DNA of 64,000 bases from Zelonia costaricensis (lineage: Eukaryota; Euglenozoa; Kinetoplastea; Trypanosomatida; Trypanosomatidae): the NCBI GenBank assembly GCA_030849075.1, contig JASAOO010003559.1, forward strand, positions 102,470 through 166,469, given 5' to 3'. The translations under genes and the position numbers were made by a program. This document shows positions 22,077 to 32,377 of the stretch, piece after piece. The notes below the pieces were generated by a model, which worked only from the letters and a program-made list of their open reading frames with translations, was not told where the DNA came from and searched no databases. Each line of letters begins with the position of its first letter. Position 1 is the stretch's first letter.

Positions 22077-22099
22077 GGGAGGGGAGGGGGGGCGGGGGG
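22077..22099 (+). other. G-quadruplex-capable run
   Basis: Runs of G3, G4, G8 and G6 separated by single bases lie on the sense strand, about 255 bases after the coiled-coil gene stop. They meet the usual quadruplex rule. Confidence 0.65.
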
Positions 22100-22444
22100 C
22101 CGCAAGCGTTGGTTTGGGCAGAACGAGTGCCGCCGTCTCAACATCCTCCCCCCCCCTTACTCTTCTTCTTCTACGTGCCGCCTGTCTGCTGCCATTTCTG
22201 TCCGCGCCTACGCGGGTCGAAACAACGGAAGAACAACACACACGGAGCGGCAGCACCTCCATCGAGCGATCGTCTTCGATGCGCACCCAGGTGCGATGGC
22301 CAGCGGTGCGGGCGGCTCAATGACACATGAAGTTCAAAAAAAAAAAAGAGGAGTGCTCGGAGCACCGCCTTCACTGGCGTTTAGGCGAGGATGGTTTCTT
22401 TCTTCTTTCAACGAGAAGGCCGAAAACGCGTTGCCAATGGAACT

Positions 22445-22494
22445 CTTCGCTCTTTCGCTTTCCTCTCTCTCGTCTCATGTCCTTGCTCGCCGAG
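22445..22494 (+). promoter_or_regulatory. Candidate spliced-leader acceptor for the MAEL gene
   Basis: A C/T-rich tract (22447-22490) ends in CCGAG at 22490-22494, giving a 5' UTR of about 137 nt. A CCAG about 25 bases later is an alternative. Confidence 0.35.
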
Positions 22495-22630
22495 GACCTT
22501 TGCGCCGGACCCTGCCACCAGCGGCAGCACCCACTGCCACCGACGACGAAGCCGGACCAAGCCCGCTCATCACAGCTGTTTAGTTTGTTCTGCCGAGACA
22601 CCCCCGGCCCACGCCCGGCGCGCACCGAAG

Positions 22631-24241
22631 ATGTACAGCGACAGCGACATGGAGGGCTTCGAGCTCGACGTTTACAACCAGAGCAGCGACGAGTCTGATG
22701 CGGCGGCGGAGGTGGAGCAGCAGATCCAAATGCGCGACGAGGCGTTGTCCGCGGCGTTTCAGGCCTACGCCTACTTCTTCGACGACGAGGACGGATTTTT
22801 CCGGTCCACCTTCGCGTCAGAGTACCGCAGCGACGTGGCCGAGAACGCGCTGATGACGTCCGCCGAGTCGTGGTTTCCGACGGCGGAGGAGGTTGCGTGT
22901 GCCCTCACCGCGTACACAAGCGCCGCAGAAGGCGCAGAGCCGCCGCCAACGGACGCAGCAGCACCGAGCCCGGGCACAGCACCGGCCGCTGCCAGTGCCA
23001 CGGCGGCTGCTGGTTCGAGGCTGGCAAACTGGTCCGAGGACGGAAAGCCGTCGCCGGCGTCCCGCTTTCTCTGCGCGAACGGCGAGGCGTGCATTCTTCT
23101 TCCTGTGGACAAGTCGCTCAACCGTGCGGCGCTCCGGGCCGCCCACAAGAACTGCTTTGCCGGCGTGGCGAGTGTTGGCGCTGACGGGCTCGACGTCGTC
23201 CCTGGCTACGATAGGTCGAACGCCGTGGGATGGGCCCTCCCGCTCTCCACCGACCCCGCCGTGCTGGGTGTGTTAAAGACGCTCTACCCGGGCTGGCGGC
23301 AGCCGACACCGCAGGACGTGCGGTATTTTGCGAAGTCGTCGACGACTTCAGCCAGTGCGCGACCGGGTGAAGAGAGCGAGCCGCCTACGCCGTCACAGCT
23401 GCGGTCGCAGCAGCAGCCGTCACGGCGGGCATGGACACGCCGTGCGGCGCAGCTGATGAACAGCAAGGAGCGTCTCCTGTCCTGCATCGCCGCGGCGGGC
23501 GGGTGGGCCAGTGTCGTCTTCGTGGCCCTCGACGTGGAGGCGTACGCGGTCATGGCGCAGAGCGTACCGCTGCCGGCCGAGTTTGCTTTCGTGCCCGTCC
23601 CCGTCACCACGGGCGGCGGCCGTGAGCCGGCGCCGCTGCACTTCTTCTGCCACCCGGGCCGCATGAGTGCCGAAGAGGAGAGCACCATGCTGCACACCTG
23701 CGTCAGCACGCACTTCATCCCGTACCGCAACGCCGTTTTCCTCGCGAGTGACTTCACAGAGAAGGCAGGGGAGGTGGACCGCCAGTTTGTGCGCAACCCA
23801 GCTGTGATTCTCATCAACAAGGGTGCCCCGACGAGCCCCACGCTGATGGACTTGCAGGCGCTCCGCTGGCTCTACGCGGCGGCGCGCTGTCAGGCGGAGT
23901 CCCGCGCCGGCGACGGCGGCACCGCCGGGGACGCGCAGGCCGTGGGGACGTGGATTCCGCGCGCGGAGGATATTCGCTGCTTCGACATCAGCGTGCTGGA
24001 GGCCGCCGCGGCCGGGCGTGGTGCAGCGGACCCCACACCATCAGCCCCGGTCAACGGCGCGGCCGGGAACGGCAAGGCCGAGATGGTGGACGCAACACCA
24101 ACGTACTGCTGGTACCACGCAGCGGCAACAAACCTCGACACAGGGGAGACAGGGGCGCACTGCGCCATGTTCGACGCCCGCGTGCTCGCCAACCGCATCA
24201 AAGCGGTCCTCCAGGCTCATCGTCCAACGGTGTTGTCGTAA
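22631..24241 (+). CDS. Maelstrom (MAEL)-domain protein, RNase H-fold, putative DEDDh exonuclease
   Basis: In this 536-residue protein residues ~280-530 match the MAEL domain: VVFVALDVEAY (D301, E303), a strand ending EFAFVPV, LHFFCHPGRM (H337, H341), H355-T-C357-x3-H361-F-I-P, then YCWYH (C493, H496) and AHCAMFDARVLANRI (H510, C511, D515). The family signature is an E-H-H-C-H-C set. Protist members are reported to keep DnaQ-type exonuclease residues, and here D301-x-E303 and H510-x4-D515 fit Exo I and Exo III; D407 is a candidate for Exo II. MAEL acts in the animal piRNA pathway, but this lineage is thought to lack piRNAs, so the role is probably RNA or DNA trimming. The N-terminal ~130 residues are acidic and Ala/Pro-rich; 140-230 is a second ordered part of unknown type. 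There is no targeting signal. The ATG at 22631 follows C/T-rich leader. Confidence 0.85.
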   Translation: MYSDSDMEGFELDVYNQSSDESDAAAEVEQQIQMRDEALSAAFQAYAYFFDDEDGFFRSTFASEYRSDVAENALMTSAESWFPTAEEVACALTAYTSAAEGAEPPPTDAAAPSPGTAPAAASATAAAGSRLANWSEDGKPSPASRFLCANGEACILLPVDKSLNRAALRAAHKNCFAGVASVGADGLDVVPGYDRSNAVGWALPLSTDPAVLGVLKTLYPGWRQPTPQDVRYFAKSSTTSASARPGEESEPPTPSQLRSQQQPSRRAWTRRAAQLMNSKERLLSCIAAAGGWASVVFVALDVEAYAVMAQSVPLPAEFAFVPVPVTTGGGREPAPLHFFCHPGRMSAEEESTMLHTCVSTHFIPYRNAVFLASDFTEKAGEVDRQFVRNPAVILINKGAPTSPTLMDLQALRWLYAAARCQAESRAGDGGTAGDAQAVGTWIPRAEDIRCFDISVLEAAAAGRGAADPTPSAPVNGAAGNGKAEMVDATPTYCWYHAAATNLDTGETGAHCAMFDARVLANRIKAVLQAHRPTVLS

Positions 24242-25171
24242 CCGTTCGGGGTAAGGAGGTGGTAGGAACTCCGTGCTCGGCGTCATAGCGAAAAGGGGAC
24301 TTTTTTCTCTCCCCGATCAAAAAAAAAAAAAGCAACCGCAGCAACGTCCCCCCTGCTGGCCGATTCCGTCGACACGTTGCATGTGTGCACACGGGGCCGC
24401 GAACCTTAGACCTCGTCTTGAATCTCGGGTAAGACGGAAGGGGATAGTGCTGACCGGCGCACGTCTAGCATCATTTGCGCAATCACAAACAGATCCAGAT
24501 CAACAGAAAGCAAAATGAAGAGGAAGAGAAACTAGAGGAAGCGCTAAGAGCTCGAGGCGGGAGCTGGCGCACTTATTCGTGCCTCCACCTCAGTCTGCAC
24601 TGTTTTCGTTGCGGCGTTTGAGCTGCCCTTGTCGGCTCACCGCGCATGGATGGTGCTCGTTTTCCACTCCTTATAGCTGGCCCTTCTTCCTTCCCGTGAT
24701 TTGCCTTCCGTAAATACGTGAAACCGTTGCCTCGTACTCGTCACGTCGCAGAGGGAGAACGCACCTGCTCTCTCTCTCCTCTCTCCTGACTGCACTGCGA
24801 AAGCCGTCTCTGCCTCTCCACAACCCCTTTCACCCCCACACGGACTCTAGTCTCGACGCTGTGTACACCCCCCTTCCCCCCTTCCCCCCTCCCCCCTCCC
24901 CCCTCCCGTTACACACACATACACGCCTTTGCTTTCTTTCTCTGTTTTCCCCCACATAGACGCATCTTTCCTGTTTTCCTCTTTTTCTTTTTTCTTTTTT
25001 GCTAGGACGTGCACGCCGTGCATTTTAGCTTTGCGTGCTGCCCGAGAGACGCCACCTCTGCGCTGACGACCTTTCTGAGGTGTTGAGGCAGCACAGCGAC
25101 ACTTTAGATTGCTGCGGCCCAGGCACTGCCCAAATATACACCATCACAAGCACCCCTCCTCAGCCGCCGCC
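24242..25171. other. Intergenic region before the first KAP gene
   Basis: About 0.9 kb without a gene. It has an A13 run near 24320, a C/T region with repeated CCCCCTT units (24867-24908), and the strong polypyrimidine tract and acceptor described separately. Confidence 0.7.
24965..25005 (+). promoter_or_regulatory. Spliced-leader acceptor for the KAP gene at 25172
   Basis: A nearly pure C/T tract of about 35 bases ends in GCTAG at 25001-25005. This is the clearest trans-splice acceptor in the window and predicts a 5' UTR of about 166 nt. Confidence 0.6.
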
Positions 25172-25633
25172 ATGTTCCGTGTCGCGCGCCTTCTCCGCGG
25201 CGTTAGCCCCTTCTCCATCTTTTTGATGGACCAGAAGAGCAACCCCGCCCTGCAAGGCGTCTCCATCGCAAACCGCGGCAAGATGCTGTCGAAGATGTAC
25301 AAGGCTCTCTCTCAGCGGCAGCGCCGCGACCTGCAGAAGCGTGCCGAGAAGCACCCTGGGCTGCGCAAGCACAAGAAGGTCTCGCGCCCCCCACGCAAGA
25401 CGGAGTTCGCCGAATTTGTGCGCCAGAACTACAAGGTCGTCAAGGGGCTCAACTACCGCAAGCGGTTCGCGGCCCTGTCGCAGTTGTACGAGCTGCACAA
25501 GCCACTAGATGTGCAGGTGGCCAAGGCTCTCAAGATGACCAAGGGAAAGAAGGTGGCATCTGCCAGCAAGACAGTCAAGAAGGCCGCCGCGAAGTCCAAG
25601 GCGGGCTCGAAGAAGTCCACCGAGAAGGCATAG
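25172..25633 (+). CDS. Kinetoplast DNA-associated protein (KAP) type, HMG-like
   Basis: This 153-residue, very basic protein fits the KAP family of histone H1/HMG-like mitochondrial proteins that condense kinetoplast DNA. It starts MFRVARLLRGV, a short basic/hydrophobic presequence like the cleaved nine-residue leader of Crithidia KAPs. Residues 11-58 form a first HMG-like half (SPFSIFLMDQKSNP..., then GKMLSKMYKALSQRQRRDLQKRA). Residues 71-112 form a second (TEFAEFVRQNY... RKRFAALSQLYELHKP). The tail from ~115 is Lys/Ala/Ser-rich, as in H1. It shares NRGKM-SK-YKALS with ERGKM-SK-YNALS of the gene at 59695, so the two are paralogues. The ATG choice is supported by the presequence and a CCGCCATG context. 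The upstream acceptor is strong. Confidence 0.88.
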   Translation: MFRVARLLRGVSPFSIFLMDQKSNPALQGVSIANRGKMLSKMYKALSQRQRRDLQKRAEKHPGLRKHKKVSRPPRKTEFAEFVRQNYKVVKGLNYRKRFAALSQLYELHKPLDVQVAKALKMTKGKKVASASKTVKKAAAKSKAGSKKSTEKA

Positions 25634-28600
25634 GAAGACTTTTTTGTTTTCTTTCGTCCCTCACGTTGTCCAAGTCTCTCTCTCTCGTCCGCCCCGCTTC
25701 TTTCCTTCCCCTTCGCTCTCCTCAAGAACCGCCAGCTCGTTTTTCTTGTACAACTCTCTCTCTCTCTCTTTGCGGTGACGGCGTTGTGCGTGTGTGTGCG
25801 TGTGCGCGTACGTTTGTGTCTGTGGCGTGGTTAGATCGTGGGACTGCTACAGCAGCTCCTTCCCTTTTTTTTCTTCTGCGCTTTTTTCGCGCCTCCTTTT
25901 TTTCTGGTGTGGTGCTGGAATGTCATCTTCGCCATCTGTAGCACGTCCCGCCTGTGCGGGTGTGGTGGTGCGACGCGATGCTCCTGCCCGGGTGCGCGGC
26001 TGTCAGGCCGTCTTGGCGCGCTTGCTCATCTTTTCTCTCCTCTGGCCCCTCCGCCTTTCCCGAGTGTCCACGTGTGCGTGAACGACGACCCGATGCCGCC
26101 GGTGCGGAAAAGGGGGCGAGGAGGAAGGGTTCAGTAGGTTGTGGGTCTCTGCACCGTGCATGCCGCCACCTCTTCTCTCTACCCCGCTCCGTCGTTTTGC
26201 CCAGCGAGACGTCCTCGTGTCTACAGGTGTGACACTTCGTGCGTCAAGCGTCCGCGTAGCTCCCCGCTCGCCCTCCCACCGGCGACGGCGAGAGAGAGGC
26301 GTGTGGAGTGGCAATGCCGGAGCGCTGACGATGGACTCTCCTTGTCCTTTTTTTTTTCTTCTTCTGGTGCGCTTAGATCCCCCCCCCGCCCCGCCCTCCA
26401 ACGCTTTTCTTCTTCTTCTGTTGTTGTTTTCCCGTGTTTCTCTCAATAGAGCATGTGGGAGCTGGCACGGGAGGTGTGCGCCGCTGGTAGCTTCTTCTTT
26501 CGTTTAGATACAGCGCTGCGCGCCAGGTAAACGCCAAAAGCGGACGCACGGCATGAAAGCAATGGCTGCGAGTCTGGTCGCCGTCAGTGTACGTGCGCCA
26601 ACCCGACCACTGTCACGGCCACGCCACCCCAGGCCGGCAGCACGCTCACGGAGAGCCTCAGCCTGTATGCGCGTCTTCGCCAAGCCGCACCGGTGCCGCG
26701 CTAAGCGGACAGCTTCCGAAACGTACACACAGAGGCTGTGAGCCGCCTTTCCTCATCCCCCGGCGCTCCTCAACCAAGGAAACTCAACGGCAAATCGGTG
26801 CTGCCTCTGCGCGAAAACGTTGCCAAACAAGATATCCACCTCAATCACTTCCGTCTCCCCCGTCGTCCCCACCCATCCCACCTTTGCCCACGCACGCACA
26901 CGCTGTACCTCCATCCTCTCTGCATTACACGACTGCCTCCACGTTGACGTAGCTTTCGCGTTCGCCGTAAGTGAGGTTCATCGCAGTCCGCTTCTGTCAC
27001 CGCACCTCGACGCTGCTTACTCTCTTTCCCACGTTTGTTTTCGCTTTCCGAATCAGCTTCAGTAGACAGTCTCGCCCGCTCCCCCTCCCTCTCCTCCGCC
27101 ACACCACTTTCTCTACCCACCCCCCACACACCCCAGCGGCACCGCTCAGCGCTCAAGTGTGTACTTTCCTGCCAGCCTATTCAACACGGGGAAAAGACGC
27201 ACGTAGACCCAGCTCGATTCTCAACCGCCTCCCCCCGCAACCTCGTTCGCCGCTTTTGTTTTTCGCTTCTGCGACGTCTCTCTCCCCTCACCAAAGTGTT
27301 TGATATCATTGGAGAGCTGCGCGAACACTAAAGAAGACTGCCGATTTCGTGAAGGTTGTTGCACGTCAACCACCGTCGAGGTTGGAGACGTGAAACGAAG
27401 CAGCGCAAAGGAGAAGAAAAAGGACACAGCTGCCGCCGTCCTGTGCTCAGTCTTCAGCGGCCCTCTTCCTCGTTGAAACCGCACGCTCTCAAAAGAGTTT
27501 CGTGTCTCTTCTTTCGTGCTCGTAGAGGATATACCCACCGCCCTCGCCTCGGTGTCCGCACCCCGTGGAGCGACCGGCACCGCCACTCGCCTTGACCCCG
27601 CGTTGTGTCGTCTTTCCCTCCTGTCTAGCCCCATTCACTCCGCACCGTTCCCTTACCCACATCTCCACTCGTACTTTTTGTGCTGACCTTTCACGTGTCG
27701 TGTGCTTCACTTCTCTTGTTGTTTTGCTCAGCATTTCTGGAATACCCCCTCGAACCCCCTTCTTCTTGTTCTTTCTCCCTCTTTCCTGCTGTGCTGCGCT
27801 TGGAGAAGTCACCGCCCTGTCGATGTAAAAGCGAGGCATTCGCTTTCTGCCCCCCTTTCCCTGTCCCCCACTCTCTTCTGGTCACCTACTCCACGCACCG
27901 TGAACTCCGTGCCATTGCTTCTTTTTTTTTGCTAGTTTGTTTTTCGCTTTGCTCATTTGAAACTCCACTGAAAGACGCTCACATCTTTTTTCCTCCCATC
28001 TCCCTCCCTCTCTCCTCCCCTGTTTTCCTTCTCGCCCCCTTTTTCTTGCCTTCCTCGCTTCCTCCTCGTCCCGGCCAACCTCATTTCCGTTTAGTGGGGA
28101 CTCCTTCCACCCCTTTGCGTTCCCCCCCCCCCTACGGCGTGGCGGCTCTTCGCTCCTTCCACACACACACACACACACGCACACCGTCGGACACACAGAC
28201 CCCCCCTCTCCTTTTCCTGTCTCCCGTTGTCACACGCCGCGAGGCTCGGTGCTGCCAAAATTTGTTCCTCGACACGTTTTTCCTCTTGTGTGTTATCTGC
28301 GTCTCTCCCTCTCCCCCCACTTCCTTCCCTTTTCCCTTTCTCTCACGGTCTTTCTTTTGCTGTGCTCCTCTGTGTCTTCCCTCCTCCCCCTGTGTGCTCG
28401 CTCGAAGCGGTTTAGCTGCTGTCAACTGCACCACCTTGCCTTCCCTCCCTCGCTTTGCCCGTCTTCGCCGCCTCTTTAGTGGACCCTTGTCGGTTTTGTT
28501 TCTCTTCCTCCCCCCAACCAAAGCGGTTTGGACGATAGCGCTAGTCGCGTCAGTGATTCTCGACGTTGTCTCTGCACGGCTCTACGTTGAGCTTTCGTTT

Positions 28601-28666
28601 CTTAGCTCACCCCCTTCTCCCTCCTTCCCTTGCGTGCTCTCTTCCCTCAACCCAGTCTCGCACACC
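25634..28666. other. Intergenic region between KAP and enolase-phosphatase
   Basis: About 3 kb without a recognisable gene. It contains CT and TG runs just after the KAP stop, C/T tracts with AG at 26449, and from about 27600 to 28660 a 1-kb domain dominated by C/T with a CA repeat near 28160-28178. The last domain is presumably the splice and leader region of the next gene; its long open frames are translated pyrimidine tract. Confidence 0.7.
28571..28605 (+). promoter_or_regulatory. Candidate spliced-leader acceptor for enolase-phosphatase
   Basis: A short T/C tract ends in GTTTCTTAG near 28597-28605, giving a 5' UTR of about 62 nt. The kilobase of C/T-rich DNA upstream contains several other AG sites (for example TCTTTAG near 28480), so the true site is uncertain. 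Confidence 0.25.
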
Positions 28667-29794
28667 ATGCAGCGCAACGCCCTTGCGTGCTTCTCGGTGC
28701 AGCTCGAGCTGGCCCGCCTCACCGACTCGCTGCCCCCTGATGTTGACTACGATGAGCTGCTGGTCAACCTTGCTGAAAAAATTAATGACGCCTCTGGGAC
28801 TACACCCTGTGTGTACGACCAGCTGGAATCGAAGCAGATTGTGCTGCCCGACGCGGACGGCCCCAACACCGCCGCCCACGTCGTTGCCGAGCCGACTACC
28901 GTGTTCCTCTTTGACGTCGAGGGCACGACAACGGCGGTGCCGTTTTTTCGGCAGGTGCTGCTCCCACTGGCCACCACCCGAGTAGAGGCCTTCATGAAGG
29001 AGCACTTCCCGTCCGATCCGGAGTTCGTGTCGTTGCTGTCGGCGCTCGTAGAGCCGGTCACGCCGCCCACGCGTCGGACGCCGCGCTTTTCGCTGATGTC
29101 GTTCGCCGAGGCATTCGTTGCCAGTCGCGAGCGGAACTGGAAGGACGAGGAGGCCAACGCGGCGACGCGTGAGCAGTTCTGTGCTCTCTTCCGCGAGGAC
29201 ATGGAGAACGAAACGGCCGACCCCACTGTCAAGGCCGTGCAGGCCGTGGTATACGCCGATCTCTTTGCCGACAAGAAGCTGCACTCGCACGTCTTCCCGG
29301 ACGTGAACACGTTTTTCCGGTTTGCAGGTGGCCCAAACATGTCGAAGCGCGCCCACATCGCGCTCTACAGCACCGACAGCGTCGCGGCACAGAAGCTCAT
29401 CATGGCCAACACCGAGTACGGCGATCTGAACCCCTTTGTGACTGCCTACTTCGACCCGGTGCTAGTCGGCACGAAGCTGTCGCCGAAGAGCTACATGAAG
29501 ATCTGCACCCTCCTCGCCGAGCAGCTCGCCATCTCGCCAGAGGACATGGACGTCGTCTTCGTGACGGACAACGCGAGCGAGGCGTCGGCTGCCGAAACGT
29601 CTGGGGCGGTAGGTAGCTCGGTGCTGTGCCTGCGCCCGCTCAATACGTGGGTTACCTTCGACACGATTCTGCCCGTGAACGTGCCCTACATTACGTCCTT
29701 TGAGCAGCTGATGCGCCGCGACAGCGACGTGAGTTTGGAGAAGATGGTCAACAGCGCCAACAGCGTCATGGCTATGGCACCGAGCGCAGAATGA
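28667..29794 (+). CDS. Enolase-phosphatase E1-like (2,3-diketo-5-methylthio-1-phosphopentane phosphatase)
   Basis: This 375-residue HAD-superfamily enzyme is predicted to act in methionine salvage, enolising and dephosphorylating 2,3-diketo-5-methylthiopentyl-1-phosphate. The motifs follow the ENOPH/MtnC pattern: motif I FLFDVEGTTT (D83, E85), where the family has D-x-E-G-T-T; motif II LYSTDS (S235/T236) followed by AQKLIMANTEYGDL; motif III lysine K270 in GTKLSPKSY; motif IV VVFVTDNASEASAA (D301). The C-terminus ends in YITSFEQL plus a ~25-residue Ser-rich tail. The ~75 residues before motif I have no counterpart in the usual enzyme and are not recognised. The start ATG lies right after a long C/T leader. 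There is no targeting signal, so cytosolic. Confidence 0.88.
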   Translation: MQRNALACFSVQLELARLTDSLPPDVDYDELLVNLAEKINDASGTTPCVYDQLESKQIVLPDADGPNTAAHVVAEPTTVFLFDVEGTTTAVPFFRQVLLPLATTRVEAFMKEHFPSDPEFVSLLSALVEPVTPPTRRTPRFSLMSFAEAFVASRERNWKDEEANAATREQFCALFREDMENETADPTVKAVQAVVYADLFADKKLHSHVFPDVNTFFRFAGGPNMSKRAHIALYSTDSVAAQKLIMANTEYGDLNPFVTAYFDPVLVGTKLSPKSYMKICTLLAEQLAISPEDMDVVFVTDNASEASAAETSGAVGSSVLCLRPLNTWVTFDTILPVNVPYITSFEQLMRRDSDVSLEKMVNSANSVMAMAPSAE

Positions 29795-30509
29795 GCGCAG
29801 CAGCGCGGGTGCCATTTGCGGAGCCGGTGTGGAAGGGGACGGCACAGTACGGGGTGGATGCAGCGAACATGTGCTACACCGCCGCCTGCTGATGCCCGAC
29901 TGGAAGGAGACGATGTTTGGTTTCGCTTTCTCTCTCCTTTGGCGCAGTCCTCTTCTGTTGCCGTTTTGTTTGTTATGCGACTTTTTCTTTCCCCTTTGCC
30001 CCCTCTCTTCCTTTGCATGTTCTTTGCGACAGCCGCAGTGCCGCCACACTTGTTCTCGTTGTGGGTGGTGTTGTTCTTTTATCACCTCTTTTCTTTTCCC
30101 TTCTGCGGCCTTTCCCTCTTTATGTCGTCCCCGCTTCTGCTCCAATCGCGGGCAAGCACCTGTTCTGTTTCCCCTTCCCCCCTAACTCCTTCCCCCCACC
30201 TGCCTTTTTCTGCCGCGAGCGTCCACTTGTTGTCGTCCTCCGGCTGTTTGAGCCCCCCTTCCCCCTCACCTCGTGCTCGACCTCGTCCTTCTTCGTCTCC
30301 TGTCCCATCACCACCACGGACGCAGGCGGCGACAGCGCAACTTGTCCCCTGGTGCGGCAGAGCCACGCATGTCTGGTCGTGACGCGGCGGGTTGGTGGAC
30401 GTTCGACGTCGGGTTCACGTGTGCCGCTCATCACGCTTATAGAAACGAGCTACGTGAGACCGCCGTGGTGCACCGGAGCCCGTCCTCTCCGCTTCCCGCC
30501 CCGGCAGAT

Positions 30510-30596
30510 GCAGACATACATGAACTCGCTCATCAGCTGCGACGGCAGCGTGCACGCGCTCGAACGCACCCGCGGCCTCTACACATTTCGTTAGTG
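30510..30596 (+). CDS. Possible 28-aa small ORF or gene remnant
   Basis: An ATG at 30510 opens a 28-residue frame beginning MQTYMNSLISCDG and ending in TRGLYTFR before a TAG. The surrounding 250 bases have a GC-rich, less repetitive composition than the flanking UTR-like DNA, and the frame is open upstream. It could be a short peptide gene, the 3' end of a decayed gene, or chance. No homologue is recognised. Confidence 0.15.
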
Positions 30597-32329
30597 AAGG
30601 AGAAGAAGGCGCTGTCCAGGCACGTGGCAAAGTTCGTCCAAGGGCCGGCCGGCGTCAGCGCCCAGCGCAAAGGAGAGAAGCCTCTCCTGGGAACACGACA
30701 GGGAAGCAGGGGTACGACCACACAAAAAAAGAAAAAAAAAACGCCGACCCGCTGTGCGGCTGGGCCCACAAATTCGGTGAGCCACCCACATGGACTCGGC
30801 CCCATACCAACAACAGAAAAATAAATCCACGCACGTCTCTGACCACTGGAAAAAAAAAAGCGCAAAGAAAAAAAAACGCGGTGGTGTGCAACGATGTTTA
30901 TATCTCCTTTCTCTATTGCGCAGTGCAGCGATCTCAGCGTGCCCGTGCCCTGACTACCTGTTGTGCATGCCTGTCCACGTCTCCTTTGCGTGCGCGCAAG
31001 AGCGTGAGCTTTGTAGCTGTGTGTTTGCGTGCGGGGGTGCCTGCGGAATCGCTGCTGAATTAGCCGAACAACCTCGATGCTGTGTACTCTCCTCTTCCCC
31101 CCCCCCACGCGGCGCGCGAGTTCGTCTCTTGGGGCACACGCCACAGGTTCTTCTCTGTGCACCCCTCGCCGATAGTTTGCCTTCTTCTTCTTCTCTTGCT
31201 CTACGCGGTTGTCGGTCGTGATGGATGTCGCCTGCACTCCGTTGCCACCTCGCCGCGTCTCAGAGAGAAACACGAAAAAAAGAAACAGAATCAGAAATGG
31301 ACTGCGCACCCCGCACACCAGCAAGCCACTCGACGTGCACAGCGATACACTGCGACGCTGCTCGATACATTTGATGAGAACCTCCACTCACGCGGCGTGC
31401 TTGCCGCTCAGCGCAGCACAAAAAAAAAAGAAACATAAAACATAGTACCACCAGAGAAGGAAACTGAGGTGCGCGCGGAAGAAGAAGCTGTCGTAACTTC
31501 CGGCGCAGAACGCAAAAAAAGAGCATAGGCGCATTGGTACTTCCTCTTTTCCTGTGGCGTTTGCGGATGTTGTTGCGCGTTGCGCAAGCACGCGCGCGCC
31601 GCGACGACACTCAACACCAAGACGCAGAGCTACACGTCAACTTGCAAGCGAGGTGGGTGTCCGTCATTGGCGCGCTCGGAGCTCGGGCACCGCTGTCCTC
31701 CCCTTCCTTATCCATCCCCCGCGACTCCATCTCGCCCCCACCCTTCACCTTGAACGACGCCTTCCTCTCTCTCACTGATTTCTCTCGCGCCTTCGGCATC
31801 TCACATGACATGACGTCCACTGTCGAGCGAACCGCAACGGAGACCACTGCAGCGCACGTGCTCACAGCGCACCTCGCGTCACGCAGCTCGTGTGTCACCT
31901 CTATATACGCGCTTCTCGGCCTCGCAGCGCTCCCCTAGTCTCCTCTTCTGCAGCGGGCCAGCGAATTCCAGCTGCTTTCGTTTTTTTTGTTGTTGTTGTT
32001 ACTCTGCCCGTGCACTATCGGAGAGTGGAGAGCACATTTGTGCTTTATCGACGCGCGTGCGCCTTCCTCCGCTCACACACGTCTCTCACGTCCGATAGAC
32101 GTGCGCGGAGAACGGAGACAACCACCACGCAGCTGCAGTACGCTTTGAGGTGCGCTTGCGTGTCTGTGACTGCACCTTGAGTCCCTGCTGCTGCGGCAAC
32201 GCTACTTACCGTCCAATTGACGACCGTAGCGCATGCACCCGCGCAGTTGCTTCGCCTCTTGCTTGTGTGCATCCTTTTGTTTGACTCATACGCGCGAATC
32301 ACCGACAGACGCCACCGCTTTCCACCCCC

Positions 32330-32377
32330 CCCCCCCTCCCTCCTCCCCTACCCGTCTCCCCCACCTTTTATTCTCAG
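32330..32377 (+). promoter_or_regulatory. Spliced-leader acceptor for CEPT
   Basis: A long C/T tract ends in TTCTCAG at 32371-32377, giving a 5' UTR of about 147 nt that is itself C/T-rich. Confidence 0.5.

Larger units (their letters stand above)
21822..22630. other. Intergenic region before the MAEL gene
   Basis: About 0.8 kb without a gene. It contains a G-rich quadruplex-capable stretch (22077-22099), an oligo-A tract near 22337 and C/T-rich sequence at 22390-22480 that probably supplies the splice signal. Confidence 0.7.

Noticed and set aside
27680..28666. 329-codon upstream extension of the enolase-phosphatase frame
   Set aside because: It translates a kilobase of C/T-rich DNA into Ser/Pro/Leu/Phe low complexity. 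The true start is the ATG at 28667.
31534..31938. 134-codon + frame in the spacer before CEPT
   Set aside because: No preceding polypyrimidine tract, composition unlike the true genes, and no recognisable motif.
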